Shown one piece after another: positions 7,793 through 14,135 of a stretch of 14,135 nucleotides of DNA. A program made the position numbers and the translations under genes. The stretch lies in contig CAJLFQ010000057.1 of NCBI GenBank assembly GCA_905205975.1, forward strand, positions 1 to 14,135. Reading direction: 5' to 3'. The notes under the pieces are model-generated. The model saw nothing but the letters and a program-made list of their open reading frames with translations, searched no databases and was not told the origin of the DNA. Source of the stretch: an uncultured Eubacteriales bacterium. Lineage in GTDB: Bacteria; Bacillota; Clostridia; Oscillospirales; QAMX01. How positions within the stretch are numbered: the first letter of the stretch is position 1; every line of letters begins with the position of its first letter.

Positions 7793-7826
7793 AAAACCAT
7801 GCCGCCTGCCGAAGCAGGCGGCATGG
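7793..7826 (-). terminator. Rho-independent terminator after the MATE-ABC chimera
   Basis: A 13-bp perfect stem (7797-7809 with 7814-7826) closes a TTCG tetraloop on the minus strand and is followed by TTTTGTCTGTTT. It lies 7 bp after the stop codon at 7834 and separates this unit from the TetR promoter. Confidence 0.92.
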
Positions 7827-7833
7827 CCGACGG

Positions 7834-8433
7834 TCATTGTGAGACGGTGAACAGCGCGTAGAAGTAGCCTTTTCCGGCCATCAGTTCGTCAAATGTGCCG
7901 GTTTCTTCGATGCGGCCGTCTTTCATCACGAGGATCCGGTCGAAGCGCCGCAGGGCGGATGCTTCGAGGTTATGGGTCACGATGATGCGCGTCATGCCGG
8001 TCAGGTCGAGCAGATCGCTGGTCACGGCGTGCGCCGTTTTGGCATCCAGCGCCGCCGTCGCTTCGTCGGCCAGCAGGACGGAGGACTTTTTGAGCAGCGT
8101 CCGGGCGATGGAGATGCGCTGTTTTTCGCCGCCCGACAGCCCGACGCCGTTTTCGCCGCAGCGGTATGCTTCGCCGCGTTCGGCCAACAGACCGGTCAGG
8201 TTGGCAAACGCCTGAATCATCAGCGTGATGGGCAGAACGATGCCCAAGGCCGCCAGAGCGTCCATACCGGCATCCGGAATCCGTGCGACATACATCCGGT
8301 CCACGATGTTATAAAGAAAGGTGATCAGCTGAGCGGCCACTGCCGGAAGCGTCAGCCGGATGACCAGCGGCAGAATGCTGCCCTGTTCCATCCGGCGGGT
8401 CAGATCCGATGGCGCGCGGTTTGCCGTATGCAT
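7834..8433 (-). pseudogene. Chimeric remnant: MATE efflux N-terminus fused in frame to ABC exporter ATPase C-terminus
   Basis: A 199-codon open frame made of two unrelated transporter pieces. Residues 1 to about 81 are a MATE multidrug pump N-terminus (MEQGSILPLVIRLTLP, QLITFLYNIVDRMYV, LGIVLPITLMIQAFANLTG, i.e. TM1-2). Residues from about 83 to 199 are the distal half of an ABC exporter nucleotide-binding domain: signature LSGGEKQR at 99-106, Walker B and D-loop VLLADEATAALD at 119-130, H-loop histidine H154 in IVTHN, and the usual GYFYALFTVSQ end. Walker A, the Q-loop and all ABC membrane helices are absent, as is about 80% of MATE (usual length ~450). The join is near 8185-8197. It begins one base after the MerR stop and ends at a good terminator. 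Neither activity should survive, so it is a deletion scar or an assembly join. Confidence 0.88.
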
Positions 8434-8434
8434 T

Positions 8435-8917
8435 TCACGCCTGCTTTCCGGCCGGTTCTTCCGGCTTTTTTTCGGGCGGCGTGCCTCTGCCGAAGTCATA
8501 CAGCTTCTGGATTTCCGGCGGCAGGCGGTCGGGCAGCATGGCGCGGATGCGGTCTTCATTGCCGTCCTGCATGGCGGTTTCATAATACCAGCATTTGTAC
8601 CGCAGCATACAGAGGATTTTTTGCAGCCGCTCCATCTCCTGCTCGATGACTTCTTTCCGCGCTTCAAACAGCTGTCTGCGCTGCGGATAGGTTGCGCTGC
8701 CCTCTGTCGTCCACTGCATGAACTGCCGGATCTCCCGGATTTCCAGTCCGGACGCCTTCAGGCATTCGACGATCCGCAGCGTTTCAATCTCCCGTTCGCC
8801 AAACTTCCGGATTCCGGACTGTCTCTCCAGATGCGGAAACAGCCCTTCTTTGTCATAACAGCGCAGGGTTGACACCGGCAGGTGAAACATCGCCGCGACT
8901 TGTCCAATGGTTGCCAT
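8435..8917 (-). CDS. MerR family transcriptional regulator
   Basis: A 160-residue MerR-type activator/repressor. The winged helix is at the N-terminus (ATIGQVAAMFHLPVSTLRCYDKEG, residues 2-25, then IRKFGEREIETLRIVECLKASG), where the usual Tyr of RYYD is Cys20. A coiled coil (about 80-105) leads to KCWYYETAMQDG, a tail common in Bacillota MerR proteins next to efflux genes. The start ATG at 8917 is the only sensible one for the fold, yet no Shine-Dalgarno is visible: it lies two bases after the T-run of the terminator hairpin of the upstream gene. The chimeric transporter gene starts one base after its stop, so it presumably controlled that efflux gene. No clear dedicated promoter is seen. Confidence 0.88.
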   Translation of the reverse strand: MATIGQVAAMFHLPVSTLRCYDKEGLFPHLERQSGIRKFGEREIETLRIVECLKASGLEIREIRQFMQWTTEGSATYPQRRQLFEARKEVIEQEMERLQKILCMLRYKCWYYETAMQDGNEDRIRAMLPDRLPPEIQKLYDFGRGTPPEKKPEEPAGKQA

Positions 8918-8918
8918 G

Positions 8919-8966
8919 CAAAAACCGCCCGTTTCCCTGACAGCATACAGGAAAACGGGCGGGGTT
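8919..8966 (-). terminator. Terminator of the GH123-like gene abutting the MerR start
   Basis: The arms 8925-8934 and 8953-8962 pair perfectly over 10 bp and extend with small bulges. On the minus strand the stem is followed by TTTTT and then GCATG, the MerR start codon. It lies 15 bp after the stop of the GH123-like gene. Confidence 0.85.
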
Positions 8967-8980
8967 GGAGGCGGATGATT

Positions 8981-10657
8981 TTATTTGCCGAGCACGAGGT
9001 CGGTCATGCGGTCGCGGAGCGCCTGCATGGTTGCGACGTCGTTGATGCAGTGCGCGAAGTCGATTTTCCCGGCGATTTTTTCCGCTTCGGCGACAACGGC
9101 TTCTTTGCCGCAGCGCTGTTCGGCGAGCTTCATGACGCGGATATCGTCAAGCGCCTGCTTCATCGCGCGCAGGCGGAGCGAATCGAGCGGATAGCCGTCC
9201 TGGCCAGGGTAGACGACATGCGCGTCGCCGGTGGCAAACCAGTAACCGGCGTTCGGCATCAAGAAGGGGTTGACGTGGTCGAACGATTCGCGGCTGTTGT
9301 AGAAGTTGTAGCCCCAGTGCAGGAAGCCCTCGATGCCGTATTTATACATCTGCATGCCGATCGAACGGGTGCGCGGCAGCGACATGGAAACAAACCGGTT
9401 GCTGTATCCGGCCCACGGGCCGCAGCAGTAGTAGGTCCAGCGTTCCTTGATGTCTTCCTTCATGAAGGCTTCGACCGCGCCGGTGCTCGGCACCGGGATT
9501 TCGCAGAGCCCTTCGCGGAAGAATTCGACATGGGAGAGCGCATCGAGCAGCTTCCAGCCCTTGAGCACCGGGTCAACCGTTTCGCGGTTCTTGCGGTACT
9601 GCGGAAGCGTTTCGCCGCCGGGTTCATCGGAGATGTGGAAATAGCAGCGGTCTTTCAGGCCTCTGGCTTCGAGATGCGCCGTCAGCGCGCGGAGGAACGT
9701 CCGCAGGAAGGTGACGTATTCTTCGCTGGAGGCGTCGGTATGGCGGCCGAACAGTTTCTGCTCGACGCCGTCCACCGTGACGAAAATCTTCGGCGCATGC
9801 GCCGCGCCCCACTGGGTGAAGAGGTGGGACATTTCAAAATACTTGACGCCCAGCCGGTCGCACATATCGATCCAGCGGTCAAGCAGCGCGAAGTCAAACG
9901 AATAGACGCCGTTGTTTCTTGCAATGCGGACAAGCTGCGTCGTCGTGCGTTCCACATCCGGGCTTGTGTCGAGCGCAACGGTGAAAATCGGCGTCAGAAT
10001 CATGTTGATGCCGTTTTTGACGGCGGTTTCAATGAAGTGGCCGCAGATTTCAAAATGCTTGTCCGAAAACGCTTCGACGTTGTAGTAATCAGCGAGGCAG
10101 TCGGCGTAAAACCAGTTGGTGACGCGTGTCGTCTGTTCAGGCAGGTCAACCGGGAGCACCTCGATGTCAATCGTCTGCTCCGACAGAACGTTGTAGTGGT
10201 CGTCGGTGAGGGCAATCGTCGTCGGGTGGACGCCCGCAGGCAGGTCGCCTTCGAAATCGATGTAGGCCGTGTGCAGCTGCCGGTTGACGACCGGCATCCG
10301 GTCGCCGCCGCGCAGCGGCTTGGCCAGCACGTCGGGGTACAGCCCCGGCGTTGTGCGGAGGAAGGTCGGGTCGATTTTCTGCATTGCCGCCGGTGTCGCT
10401 GGGCACGGAAGCATATTCGGGATGTTTTCAACCGTGTGAATCGCCGCGTACGGCGCCAGATCGCCGCGGATTTTCACATGCGCCAGATTCAGGTGGCTGC
10501 CTTCAAGGTTATCGGTTTCGTCCGGGTCGAGCGCGGCAAGCTGGAGCGATCCGCGTTCGTTGTGGAAAATGCGCAGCGATGTCAGCGCCGCAAAATCCGA
10601 AAGCGTCTGATCCCAGAAGCACTTCTCCATCGAGGAGACGATTTTTGTTTCAATCAT
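8981..10657 (-). CDS. DUF4091 / GH123-like glycoside hydrolase
   Basis: A 558-residue protein related to GH123 (DUF4091) beta-N-acetylgalactosaminidase-type enzymes, which use substrate-assisted catalysis with an Asp-Glu pair. An N-terminal beta-sandwich region (about 1-175, ending IDIEVLPVDLPEQ) precedes a TIM barrel. RCYFHISDEPGG at 337-348 carries the candidate pair D344-E345 at a strand end, and FLHWGYNFYNSR (445-456) with YPGQDGYPLDSLRLRAMKQALDD (484-505) is typical of the family's C-terminal part. No signal peptide is seen, so it should act on internalised glycans. The ATG at 10657 is chosen because AGGAAAGGG precedes it; an in-frame ATG at 10756 lacks a binding site. It has a perfect sigma-A promoter and is divergent from the NodB-like gene. 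The exact sugar specificity is unproven. Confidence 0.87.
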   Translation of the reverse strand: MIETKIVSSMEKCFWDQTLSDFAALTSLRIFHNERGSLQLAALDPDETDNLEGSHLNLAHVKIRGDLAPYAAIHTVENIPNMLPCPATPAAMQKIDPTFLRTTPGLYPDVLAKPLRGGDRMPVVNRQLHTAYIDFEGDLPAGVHPTTIALTDDHYNVLSEQTIDIEVLPVDLPEQTTRVTNWFYADCLADYYNVEAFSDKHFEICGHFIETAVKNGINMILTPIFTVALDTSPDVERTTTQLVRIARNNGVYSFDFALLDRWIDMCDRLGVKYFEMSHLFTQWGAAHAPKIFVTVDGVEQKLFGRHTDASSEEYVTFLRTFLRALTAHLEARGLKDRCYFHISDEPGGETLPQYRKNRETVDPVLKGWKLLDALSHVEFFREGLCEIPVPSTGAVEAFMKEDIKERWTYYCCGPWAGYSNRFVSMSLPRTRSIGMQMYKYGIEGFLHWGYNFYNSRESFDHVNPFLMPNAGYWFATGDAHVVYPGQDGYPLDSLRLRAMKQALDDIRVMKLAEQRCGKEAVVAEAEKIAGKIDFAHCINDVATMQALRDRMTDLVLGK

Positions 10658-10776
10658 GGTGGAAACCCTTTCCTGTTTGATGCCGGTTTCTGTCCGGCTT
10701 TTTCTTCCTGTGTATTTTTGTATTTCCATACTGCGGCGCCGTTCAAACAGCCGCATAGAAAAATTGGTTCGTTTTC

Positions 10777-10805
10777 ATTATATCGGTTTTCGCTGGGGCT
10801 GTCAA
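10777..10805 (-). promoter_or_regulatory. Consensus promoter of the GH123-like gene
   Basis: On the minus strand the elements are TTGACA (10805-10800), a 17-bp spacer and TATAAT (10782-10777). The predicted start near 10770 gives a leader of about 113 nt that contains a small GCCGG/CCGGC hairpin (10682-10698) before the ribosome binding site. Confidence 0.92.
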
Positions 10806-10814
10806 GCAGACCGC

Positions 10815-10843
10815 TTGCAATTTCACGGATTTTATCGTATAAT
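10815..10843 (+). promoter_or_regulatory. Promoter of the NodB-like gene
   Basis: TTGCAA (10815-10820), a 17-bp spacer and TATAAT (10838-10843). The predicted start near 10850 gives a short leader of about 23 nt. Its -35 lies only 9 bp from the -35 of the opposite promoter, so the two polymerases would compete back to back. Confidence 0.88.
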
Positions 10844-10872
10844 GAAACCGACAGAAAGCAGGATGAATCGAT

Positions 10873-12414
10873 ATGCAGCATCGGCAAATCATCAACGTCA
10901 TCAACTTTATCCGCGGATGTGAGCCGCGTTCCGAAACGAATCTGGTCACGCCGGTTCGTGAACAGATCGACCTCATGCAGAAACACGGTCTGCGCGGCAC
11001 GTTTCTTTTGCAGTATGACGCGCTGATCCGCCCGGATTTTCAGGCGCTTCTCCGCCCGCTCGACCCGGAACAGTTTGAGCTGGGCGTCTGGTACGAATAC
11101 AATCAGCCGCTCGTGGAAAAGGCGGGGCTGGTCTGGCGCGGCCGGTTCCCATGGGACTGGCACTCCGACTGCGCGATGTCGGTCGGATATACCGAAGCCG
11201 AACGGGAAGCCTGCATCGACGTTTTGTTCCGCGATTTTCAATCGATTTTCGGTTATCTGCCCCGTTCGCTCGGCGGCTGGGCGTTTGACGCGCATTCCAT
11301 CGCATATGCGCACGACCGCTACGGGCTGACGGCCGCCTGCAACTGCAAAGAGCAGTGGGGTACCGACGGCTACAACCTCTGGGGCGGCTACTACGGCCAA
11401 GCCTATTATCCCGCAAAAACAAACGCGTTTGCCCCGGCGCAGCAGAAAGCAAATCAGATCGATGTCCCTGTTTTCCGTATGCTCGGCTCCGACCCCGTCC
11501 TGCAATACGACTTCGGGCTCGATCTTCAGGAAGGCATCGGCTGTCAGAAAGTCATCACGCTGGAACCGGCCTACGAATCCGCCGGCGGCGGCAACCCGGA
11601 TTGGGTGGACTGGTATCTGCGCGAAAACTTCAACGGGAAATGCCTTTCCTTCGGCTATGCGCAGGCCGGACAGGAAAACAGCTTCGGCTGGCCGAGCATG
11701 AAAGACGGGCTGACCAGCCAGTTTGAAAAGATCGCCGCTTTGCAGGCCGCCGGAAAACTCGTCTGCGAGCGCCTCTGCGACAGCGGCGCATGGTACCGTC
11801 AGACATACGCCGAAACGCCGGCCTCCGCCATCGTGGCCGATGACGACTGGAGCCGTTCCGGCAAGCGTTCCGCATGGTACTGCTGCAGGAACTACCGGGC
11901 GAATCTTTATGCCGAAAACGGCAGCATCTGGCTCCGGGATCTCTACCTCTTCCGGGACGCCTACCATGAGCGCTACCTGGGCAGCGTCTGCGGCGGCAGC
12001 GTCTTAACCTATGACAATCTGCCGGTCGTCGACGGTGCGCGTTTCTCCGGCGACGGCATCCGCGCCGGGCTGTATCCGTTTGTGGACGGCGAACCGCTGA
12101 CGTTTGAAGGCTTCGACTGGTCGGAGCAGGACGGCGCCGCCGTCGTGACGCTGACCGGCACGCAGGCCGGCACCGTGACCGTCACCTTTACGGAGACGGG
12201 TATCTCCGTTCTGTCTGACCGGGAAATCCGGCTCGTTCAGGCGTTCTGCGCTTCCGCACGCGCCCAATGGATGGACAGCGCCTCCTCTCAGGACGGCGTT
12301 TTTACCGGCACCGTCCGCGGCTGCACCTATCAGGTTCGGCTGACCGCCGGTCAAACCGGCAGGCAATACCGGATGGACGCGCGGCTGGATGAACCGGCAT
12401 CGCTTCAGGCGTGA
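10873..12414 (+). CDS. NodB/deacetylase-like beta/alpha-barrel protein of unknown function
   Basis: A 513-residue protein without signal peptide. The first ~300 residues read like a glycoside hydrolase/polysaccharide deacetylase (NodB-like) barrel: INVINFIRGCEPR (7-19), EQIDLMQKHGLRGTFLLQYD (30-49), ELGVWYEYNQPLVEKAG (69-85), RFPWDWHSDCAMSVGYT (91-107) and LGGWAFDAHSIAYAHDRYGL (133-152). H97, D99, D139 and H141 are candidate metal or catalytic residues. The C-terminal ~130 residues look like a beta-sandwich. The CNCKEQWGTDGYNLWGGYYGQAYYP block (156-180) is distinctive. The ATG at 10873 has AGGA nine bases upstream. It is divergent from a GH123-like gene, which supports a glycan-related role. 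The fold is inferred and the reaction is unknown; it has no visible terminator before the aspS promoter. Confidence 0.8.
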   Translation: MQHRQIINVINFIRGCEPRSETNLVTPVREQIDLMQKHGLRGTFLLQYDALIRPDFQALLRPLDPEQFELGVWYEYNQPLVEKAGLVWRGRFPWDWHSDCAMSVGYTEAEREACIDVLFRDFQSIFGYLPRSLGGWAFDAHSIAYAHDRYGLTAACNCKEQWGTDGYNLWGGYYGQAYYPAKTNAFAPAQQKANQIDVPVFRMLGSDPVLQYDFGLDLQEGIGCQKVITLEPAYESAGGGNPDWVDWYLRENFNGKCLSFGYAQAGQENSFGWPSMKDGLTSQFEKIAALQAAGKLVCERLCDSGAWYRQTYAETPASAIVADDDWSRSGKRSAWYCCRNYRANLYAENGSIWLRDLYLFRDAYHERYLGSVCGGSVLTYDNLPVVDGARFSGDGIRAGLYPFVDGEPLTFEGFDWSEQDGAAVVTLTGTQAGTVTVTFTETGISVLSDREIRLVQAFCASARAQWMDSASSQDGVFTGTVRGCTYQVRLTAGQTGRQYRMDARLDEPASLQA

Positions 12415-12421
12415 AAACCGG

Positions 12422-12450
12422 TTGATTTTTCCCACTTTTTGTGATATAAT
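12422..12450 (+). promoter_or_regulatory. Promoter of the aspartyl-tRNA synthetase gene
   Basis: TTGATT (12422-12427), a 17-bp spacer and TATAAT (12445-12450), beginning 8 bp after the preceding stop codon. The predicted start near 12457 gives a leader of about 100 nt that includes GAATTG/CAATTC inverted repeats (12457-12477) and the 14-bp tandem repeats. Confidence 0.82.
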
Positions 12451-12488
12451 GAGCGGGAATTGATTGCACTCCAATTCAATACAGTCGG

Positions 12489-12530
12489 GCTGTATGGATC
12501 AGGTTGTATGGATCAGACTGTATGGATCAG
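12489..12530 (+). repeat. Three 14-bp tandem repeats in the aspS leader
   Basis: Units are GCTGTATGGATCAG, GTTGTATGGATCAG and ACTGTATGGATCAG at 12489, 12503 and 12517, identical except for the first two bases. Each contains an ATG (12494, 12508, 12522). Since 14 is not a multiple of three, the ATGs fall in three different frames, and only the one at 12508 is in frame with the synthetase. Confidence 0.93.
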
Positions 12531-12558
12531 ATCGATAAGAAGGGACTGGCTCAATCCG

Positions 12559-13893
12559 ATGGAACGTACCCAAATCGCAGACGTCCGGCAAAAGCTGGGC
12601 AGCGAAATCAAAGTTCAGGGTTTCCTGGAAAATATCCGCAACAGCAGCGCTATGGCGTTTCTGGTTTTGAAAGATCTCACCGGCAAACTGCAGATCACCG
12701 TTGAAAAAGAAAAGCACCCCGACCTCGTCGCAACGCTGGACGCTTTGACGGCGGACTCCGTCGTGACCGCCGTCGGCACAGTCGTGGAAAACGACTATGT
12801 CAAGCTGGGCGGTCTGGAAATGATCCCCACGTCTTTGACGGCGGAAAGCATTGCCGACCCGCTCCCCATCGCGCGCAAGGGCATCCCGGCGACCAAAAAG
12901 CGTCAGGCCATTGAGCGCTCCTCCATCGACCAGCGCATCGACTACCGCTGGATCGACCTCCGCACCGACGAAAACCAGCTGATGTTCCAGGTGCAGACGG
13001 CGTTTGTCAACGCAATGCGTCAGTTCCTGCTCGACCGGAACTTCATCGAAATCCACACGCCGAAGCTGATCGGCGCCGCCTCGGAAAGCGGCTCTGACGT
13101 GTTTGAAGTCCAGTATTTCGACCGCAAAGCCTATCTGGCGCAGAGCCCGCAGTTCTATAAGCAGATGGCCATGGCCGCCGGCTTTGAACGCATTTTTGAA
13201 TGCGGCCCTGTCTTCCGCGCAGAAAAATCCTACACGAACAAGCACACCACGGAATTCACCGGGTTCGACCTGGAATTCAGCTACATTGATTCCTTCCGCG
13301 ACGTCATGAAGATGGAAGAAGACTTGCTGACCGATGCGCTTGTCAAGGTCAAAGCGCAGTACGGCGACAAGATTCAAGAGCTCTTCGGTCTGGAGGTCAT
13401 CGTGCCGGAGAAGCCTTTCCCGGTTGTCTCTCTGGCAGACCTTTACCGCGGCCTAGAAGAAGACTTCGGCTACACCGTCCCGGATTCCGAAAAGGGCGAC
13501 CTGACCACCGACGCAGAGCATCTCTCTTATGACTGGGTCAAGAAGCACTACAACCACGAATTCCTCTTTGTCACCGACTATGCCGCCGAAAAACGCGCTT
13601 TCTACCACATGCGCGACGAGCACGGTGTGCCGATGGGATACGACCTCATCTGGCGCGGCACCGAGATTACGACGGGCGCACAGCGTGAACACCGGTATGA
13701 CATTCTGAAGCGGCAGGCCGATGAAAAGGGCCTCGGCGAAGACGTCAAATTCTATCTGGAATTCTTCAAATACGGCTGTCCGCCGCACGGCGGCTTCGGT
13801 CTCGGCGTTGACCGTCTGACCATGCTGCTGCTCGGCCTCCACATCAAGGAAGCCATGTTCATCTTCCGCGGCCCGAACCGCCTGAACCCGTAA
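12559..13893 (+). CDS. aspS: Aspartyl-tRNA synthetase, archaeal type (probably non-discriminating)
   Basis: A 444-residue class IIb synthetase that charges tRNA with aspartate in the cytoplasm. An N-terminal OB-fold anticodon domain (about 16-95) precedes the catalytic core: motif 1 around NFIEIHTPKLIG (161-172), AQSPQFYKQ (194-202), motif 2 FRAEKSYTNKHTTEF (219-233), and motif 3 GGFGLGVDRLTM (411-422). At ~440 residues it lacks the ~100-residue GAD insertion of bacterial AspRS (~590) and matches the archaeal/AspRS2 form, which in bacteria often also makes Asp-tRNA(Asn) for the GatCAB amidotransferase. The start MERTQIADV matches where the family begins; longer in-frame starts (12508, 12460) would add 17 or 33 residues of non-family sequence. 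AAGGGA lies 14 bases upstream, a long spacing. Non-discrimination is inferred, not seen. Confidence 0.92.
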   Translation: MERTQIADVRQKLGSEIKVQGFLENIRNSSAMAFLVLKDLTGKLQITVEKEKHPDLVATLDALTADSVVTAVGTVVENDYVKLGGLEMIPTSLTAESIADPLPIARKGIPATKKRQAIERSSIDQRIDYRWIDLRTDENQLMFQVQTAFVNAMRQFLLDRNFIEIHTPKLIGAASESGSDVFEVQYFDRKAYLAQSPQFYKQMAMAAGFERIFECGPVFRAEKSYTNKHTTEFTGFDLEFSYIDSFRDVMKMEEDLLTDALVKVKAQYGDKIQELFGLEVIVPEKPFPVVSLADLYRGLEEDFGYTVPDSEKGDLTTDAEHLSYDWVKKHYNHEFLFVTDYAAEKRAFYHMRDEHGVPMGYDLIWRGTEITTGAQREHRYDILKRQADEKGLGEDVKFYLEFFKYGCPPHGGFGLGVDRLTMLLLGLHIKEAMFIFRGPNRLNP

Positions 13894-13910
13894 CCGAAAA
13901 CCGCATATCA

Positions 13911-13953
13911 AAACCGCACAGTCCGGCAATTCCGCCGGTCTGTGCGGTTTTTT
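13911..13953 (+). terminator. Bidirectional terminator between aspS and the DUF1003 gene
   Basis: CCGCACAG pairs with CTGTGCGG and, after a T-T mismatch, CCGGC with GCCGG around a short loop. TTTTTT follows on the plus strand and TTTT on the minus strand, so it can end both convergent transcripts. Confidence 0.92.
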
Positions 13954-13955
13954 GT

Positions 13956-14135
13956 TCAGCGATCCTGTTTTTTCGTTTCGTTCAAGGCGTGCAGGATGAT
14001 TTCCTGACGTGCCAGCACGCGGTTCAATTTGTCGTGCAGGTCTTCAATCATGATTTCCGTTTTCAGGTTGACCTTATAGTCGTTTTCCGCGCGGCGGCGG
14101 TCTTTTTCCTCCTGCCGGTTCTGGCTCATCATGAT
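13956..14135 (-). CDS. DUF1003 family membrane protein, C-terminal tail (5' end outside window)
   Basis: The last 59 codons of a minus-strand gene entering from the right edge. The tail reads MMSQNRQEEKDRRRAENDYK and then a helical segment (TEIMIEDLHDKLNRVLARQE) ending in KKQDR. The MSQNRQ...DR.RAE.DY.VNLK pattern is the hallmark that follows the two transmembrane helices of DUF1003 proteins, whose function is unknown. The membrane part lies outside the window. The stop TGA (13958-13956) abuts the terminator shared with aspS. Confidence 0.85.
   Translation of the reverse strand: MMMSQNRQEEKDRRRAENDYKVNLKTEIMIEDLHDKLNRVLARQEIILHALNETKKQDR

Larger units (their letters stand above)
10771..10849. 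repeat. Inverted repeat linking the two divergent -10 regions
   Basis: GTTTTCATTATA (10771-10782) and TATAATGAAACC (10838-10849) are inverted copies matching at 11 of 12 positions. Each includes one -10 hexamer plus the following bases. The symmetry may be an operator shared by the GH123-like and NodB-like genes, or may partly reflect the two -10 consensus boxes. Confidence 0.55.

Noticed and set aside
7834..8190. A complete ABC transporter ATPase gene
   Set aside because: Walker A, the Q-loop and all transmembrane helices are missing; only the signature motif onwards is present.
8434..8667. An N-terminal extension of the MATE-ABC frame up to 8667
   Set aside because: This part overlaps the MerR gene in another frame and is Ser/Arg/Cys-rich nonsense; MATE similarity starts only after the ATG at 8433.
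10655..10756. A longer GH123-like protein starting at the in-frame ATG at 10756
   Set aside because: No ribosome binding site before that ATG, and the extra 33 residues are basic and unlike the family, whereas AGGAAAGGG precedes the ATG at 10657.
8882..11026. A 714-codon plus-strand open frame opposite the GH123-like gene
   Set aside because: Antisense shadow of a well-supported glycosidase; no recognisable motif or ribosome binding site.
10654..11967. A 437-codon minus-strand open frame opposite the NodB-like gene
   Set aside because: Low-complexity antisense frame; the plus-strand protein has coherent blocks, a promoter and a ribosome binding site.
12489..12530. CRISPR array
   Set aside because: The 14-bp units are directly adjacent, with no spacers.
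12451..12558. T-box riboswitch in the aspS leader
   Set aside because: The leader is only ~100 nt and lacks the T-box core sequence and an antiterminator/terminator pair before the start codon.
12499..13377. A 292-codon minus-strand open frame inside aspS
   Set aside because: Antisense to a clear aminoacyl-tRNA synthetase with all three class II motifs.

Overview
The window looks like a GC-rich Bacillota chromosome, most likely class Clostridia (Ruminococcaceae/Oscillospiraceae-like, gut or rumen). The evidence is a flavodiiron protein fused to a flavin-reductase domain, an archaeal-type AspRS, canonical AGGAG ribosome binding sites, several near-consensus sigma-A promoters, and small glycan-active gene sets. 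This placement is inferred from gene content alone. There is no rRNA, tRNA, CRISPR, insertion sequence or phage gene, and no gene-free stretch exceeds about 215 bases.

Layout, left to right. (1) 1-3619, minus strand: a TIM-barrel glycosidase-like gene with its own extended -10 promoter, followed 30 bp downstream by a flavodiiron protein whose 3' end leaves the window just where a rubredoxin tail would be expected. (2) 3761-7769, minus strand: a compact operon of TetR regulator, flavodoxin, a large lipoprotein carrying an HEXXH zinc-peptidase motif, and a Vat/CatB-type acetyltransferase. It is driven by a perfect TTGACA-17-TATAAT promoter with a perfect 20-bp palindrome lying over the predicted transcription start, and it ends in a strong hairpin. 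The first three genes overlap by ATGA. (3) 7793-8966, minus strand: a MerR regulator followed by what should be a multidrug efflux gene. The reading frame is instead a chimera, with the N-terminal ~80 residues of a MATE pump joined in frame to the last ~117 residues of an ABC exporter ATPase. It looks like a deletion scar or an assembly error. (4) 8981-12414: a divergent pair, a GH123/DUF4091-like glycosidase on the minus strand and a NodB/deacetylase-like protein of unknown function on the plus strand, with two strong promoters related by an inverted repeat. (5) 12422-13953, plus strand: an archaeal-type aspartyl-tRNA synthetase with its own promoter, a leader containing three 14-bp tandem repeats, and a terminator. 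(6) 13956-14135, minus strand: the C-terminal tail of a DUF1003 membrane protein.

How the genes may work together: blocks 1 and 4 suggest intracellular or cell-associated glycan processing, since no signal peptides are visible on the three glycan proteins. Block 2 is a self-regulated stress or drug response unit combining redox (flavodoxin), small-molecule acetylation and a surface peptidase. Block 3 is a decayed drug-efflux cassette. The most notable observations are the MATE-ABC chimera, the TetR-flavodoxin-metallopeptidase-acetyltransferase operon, and the aspS leader repeats, which put an ATG in each of the three frames.
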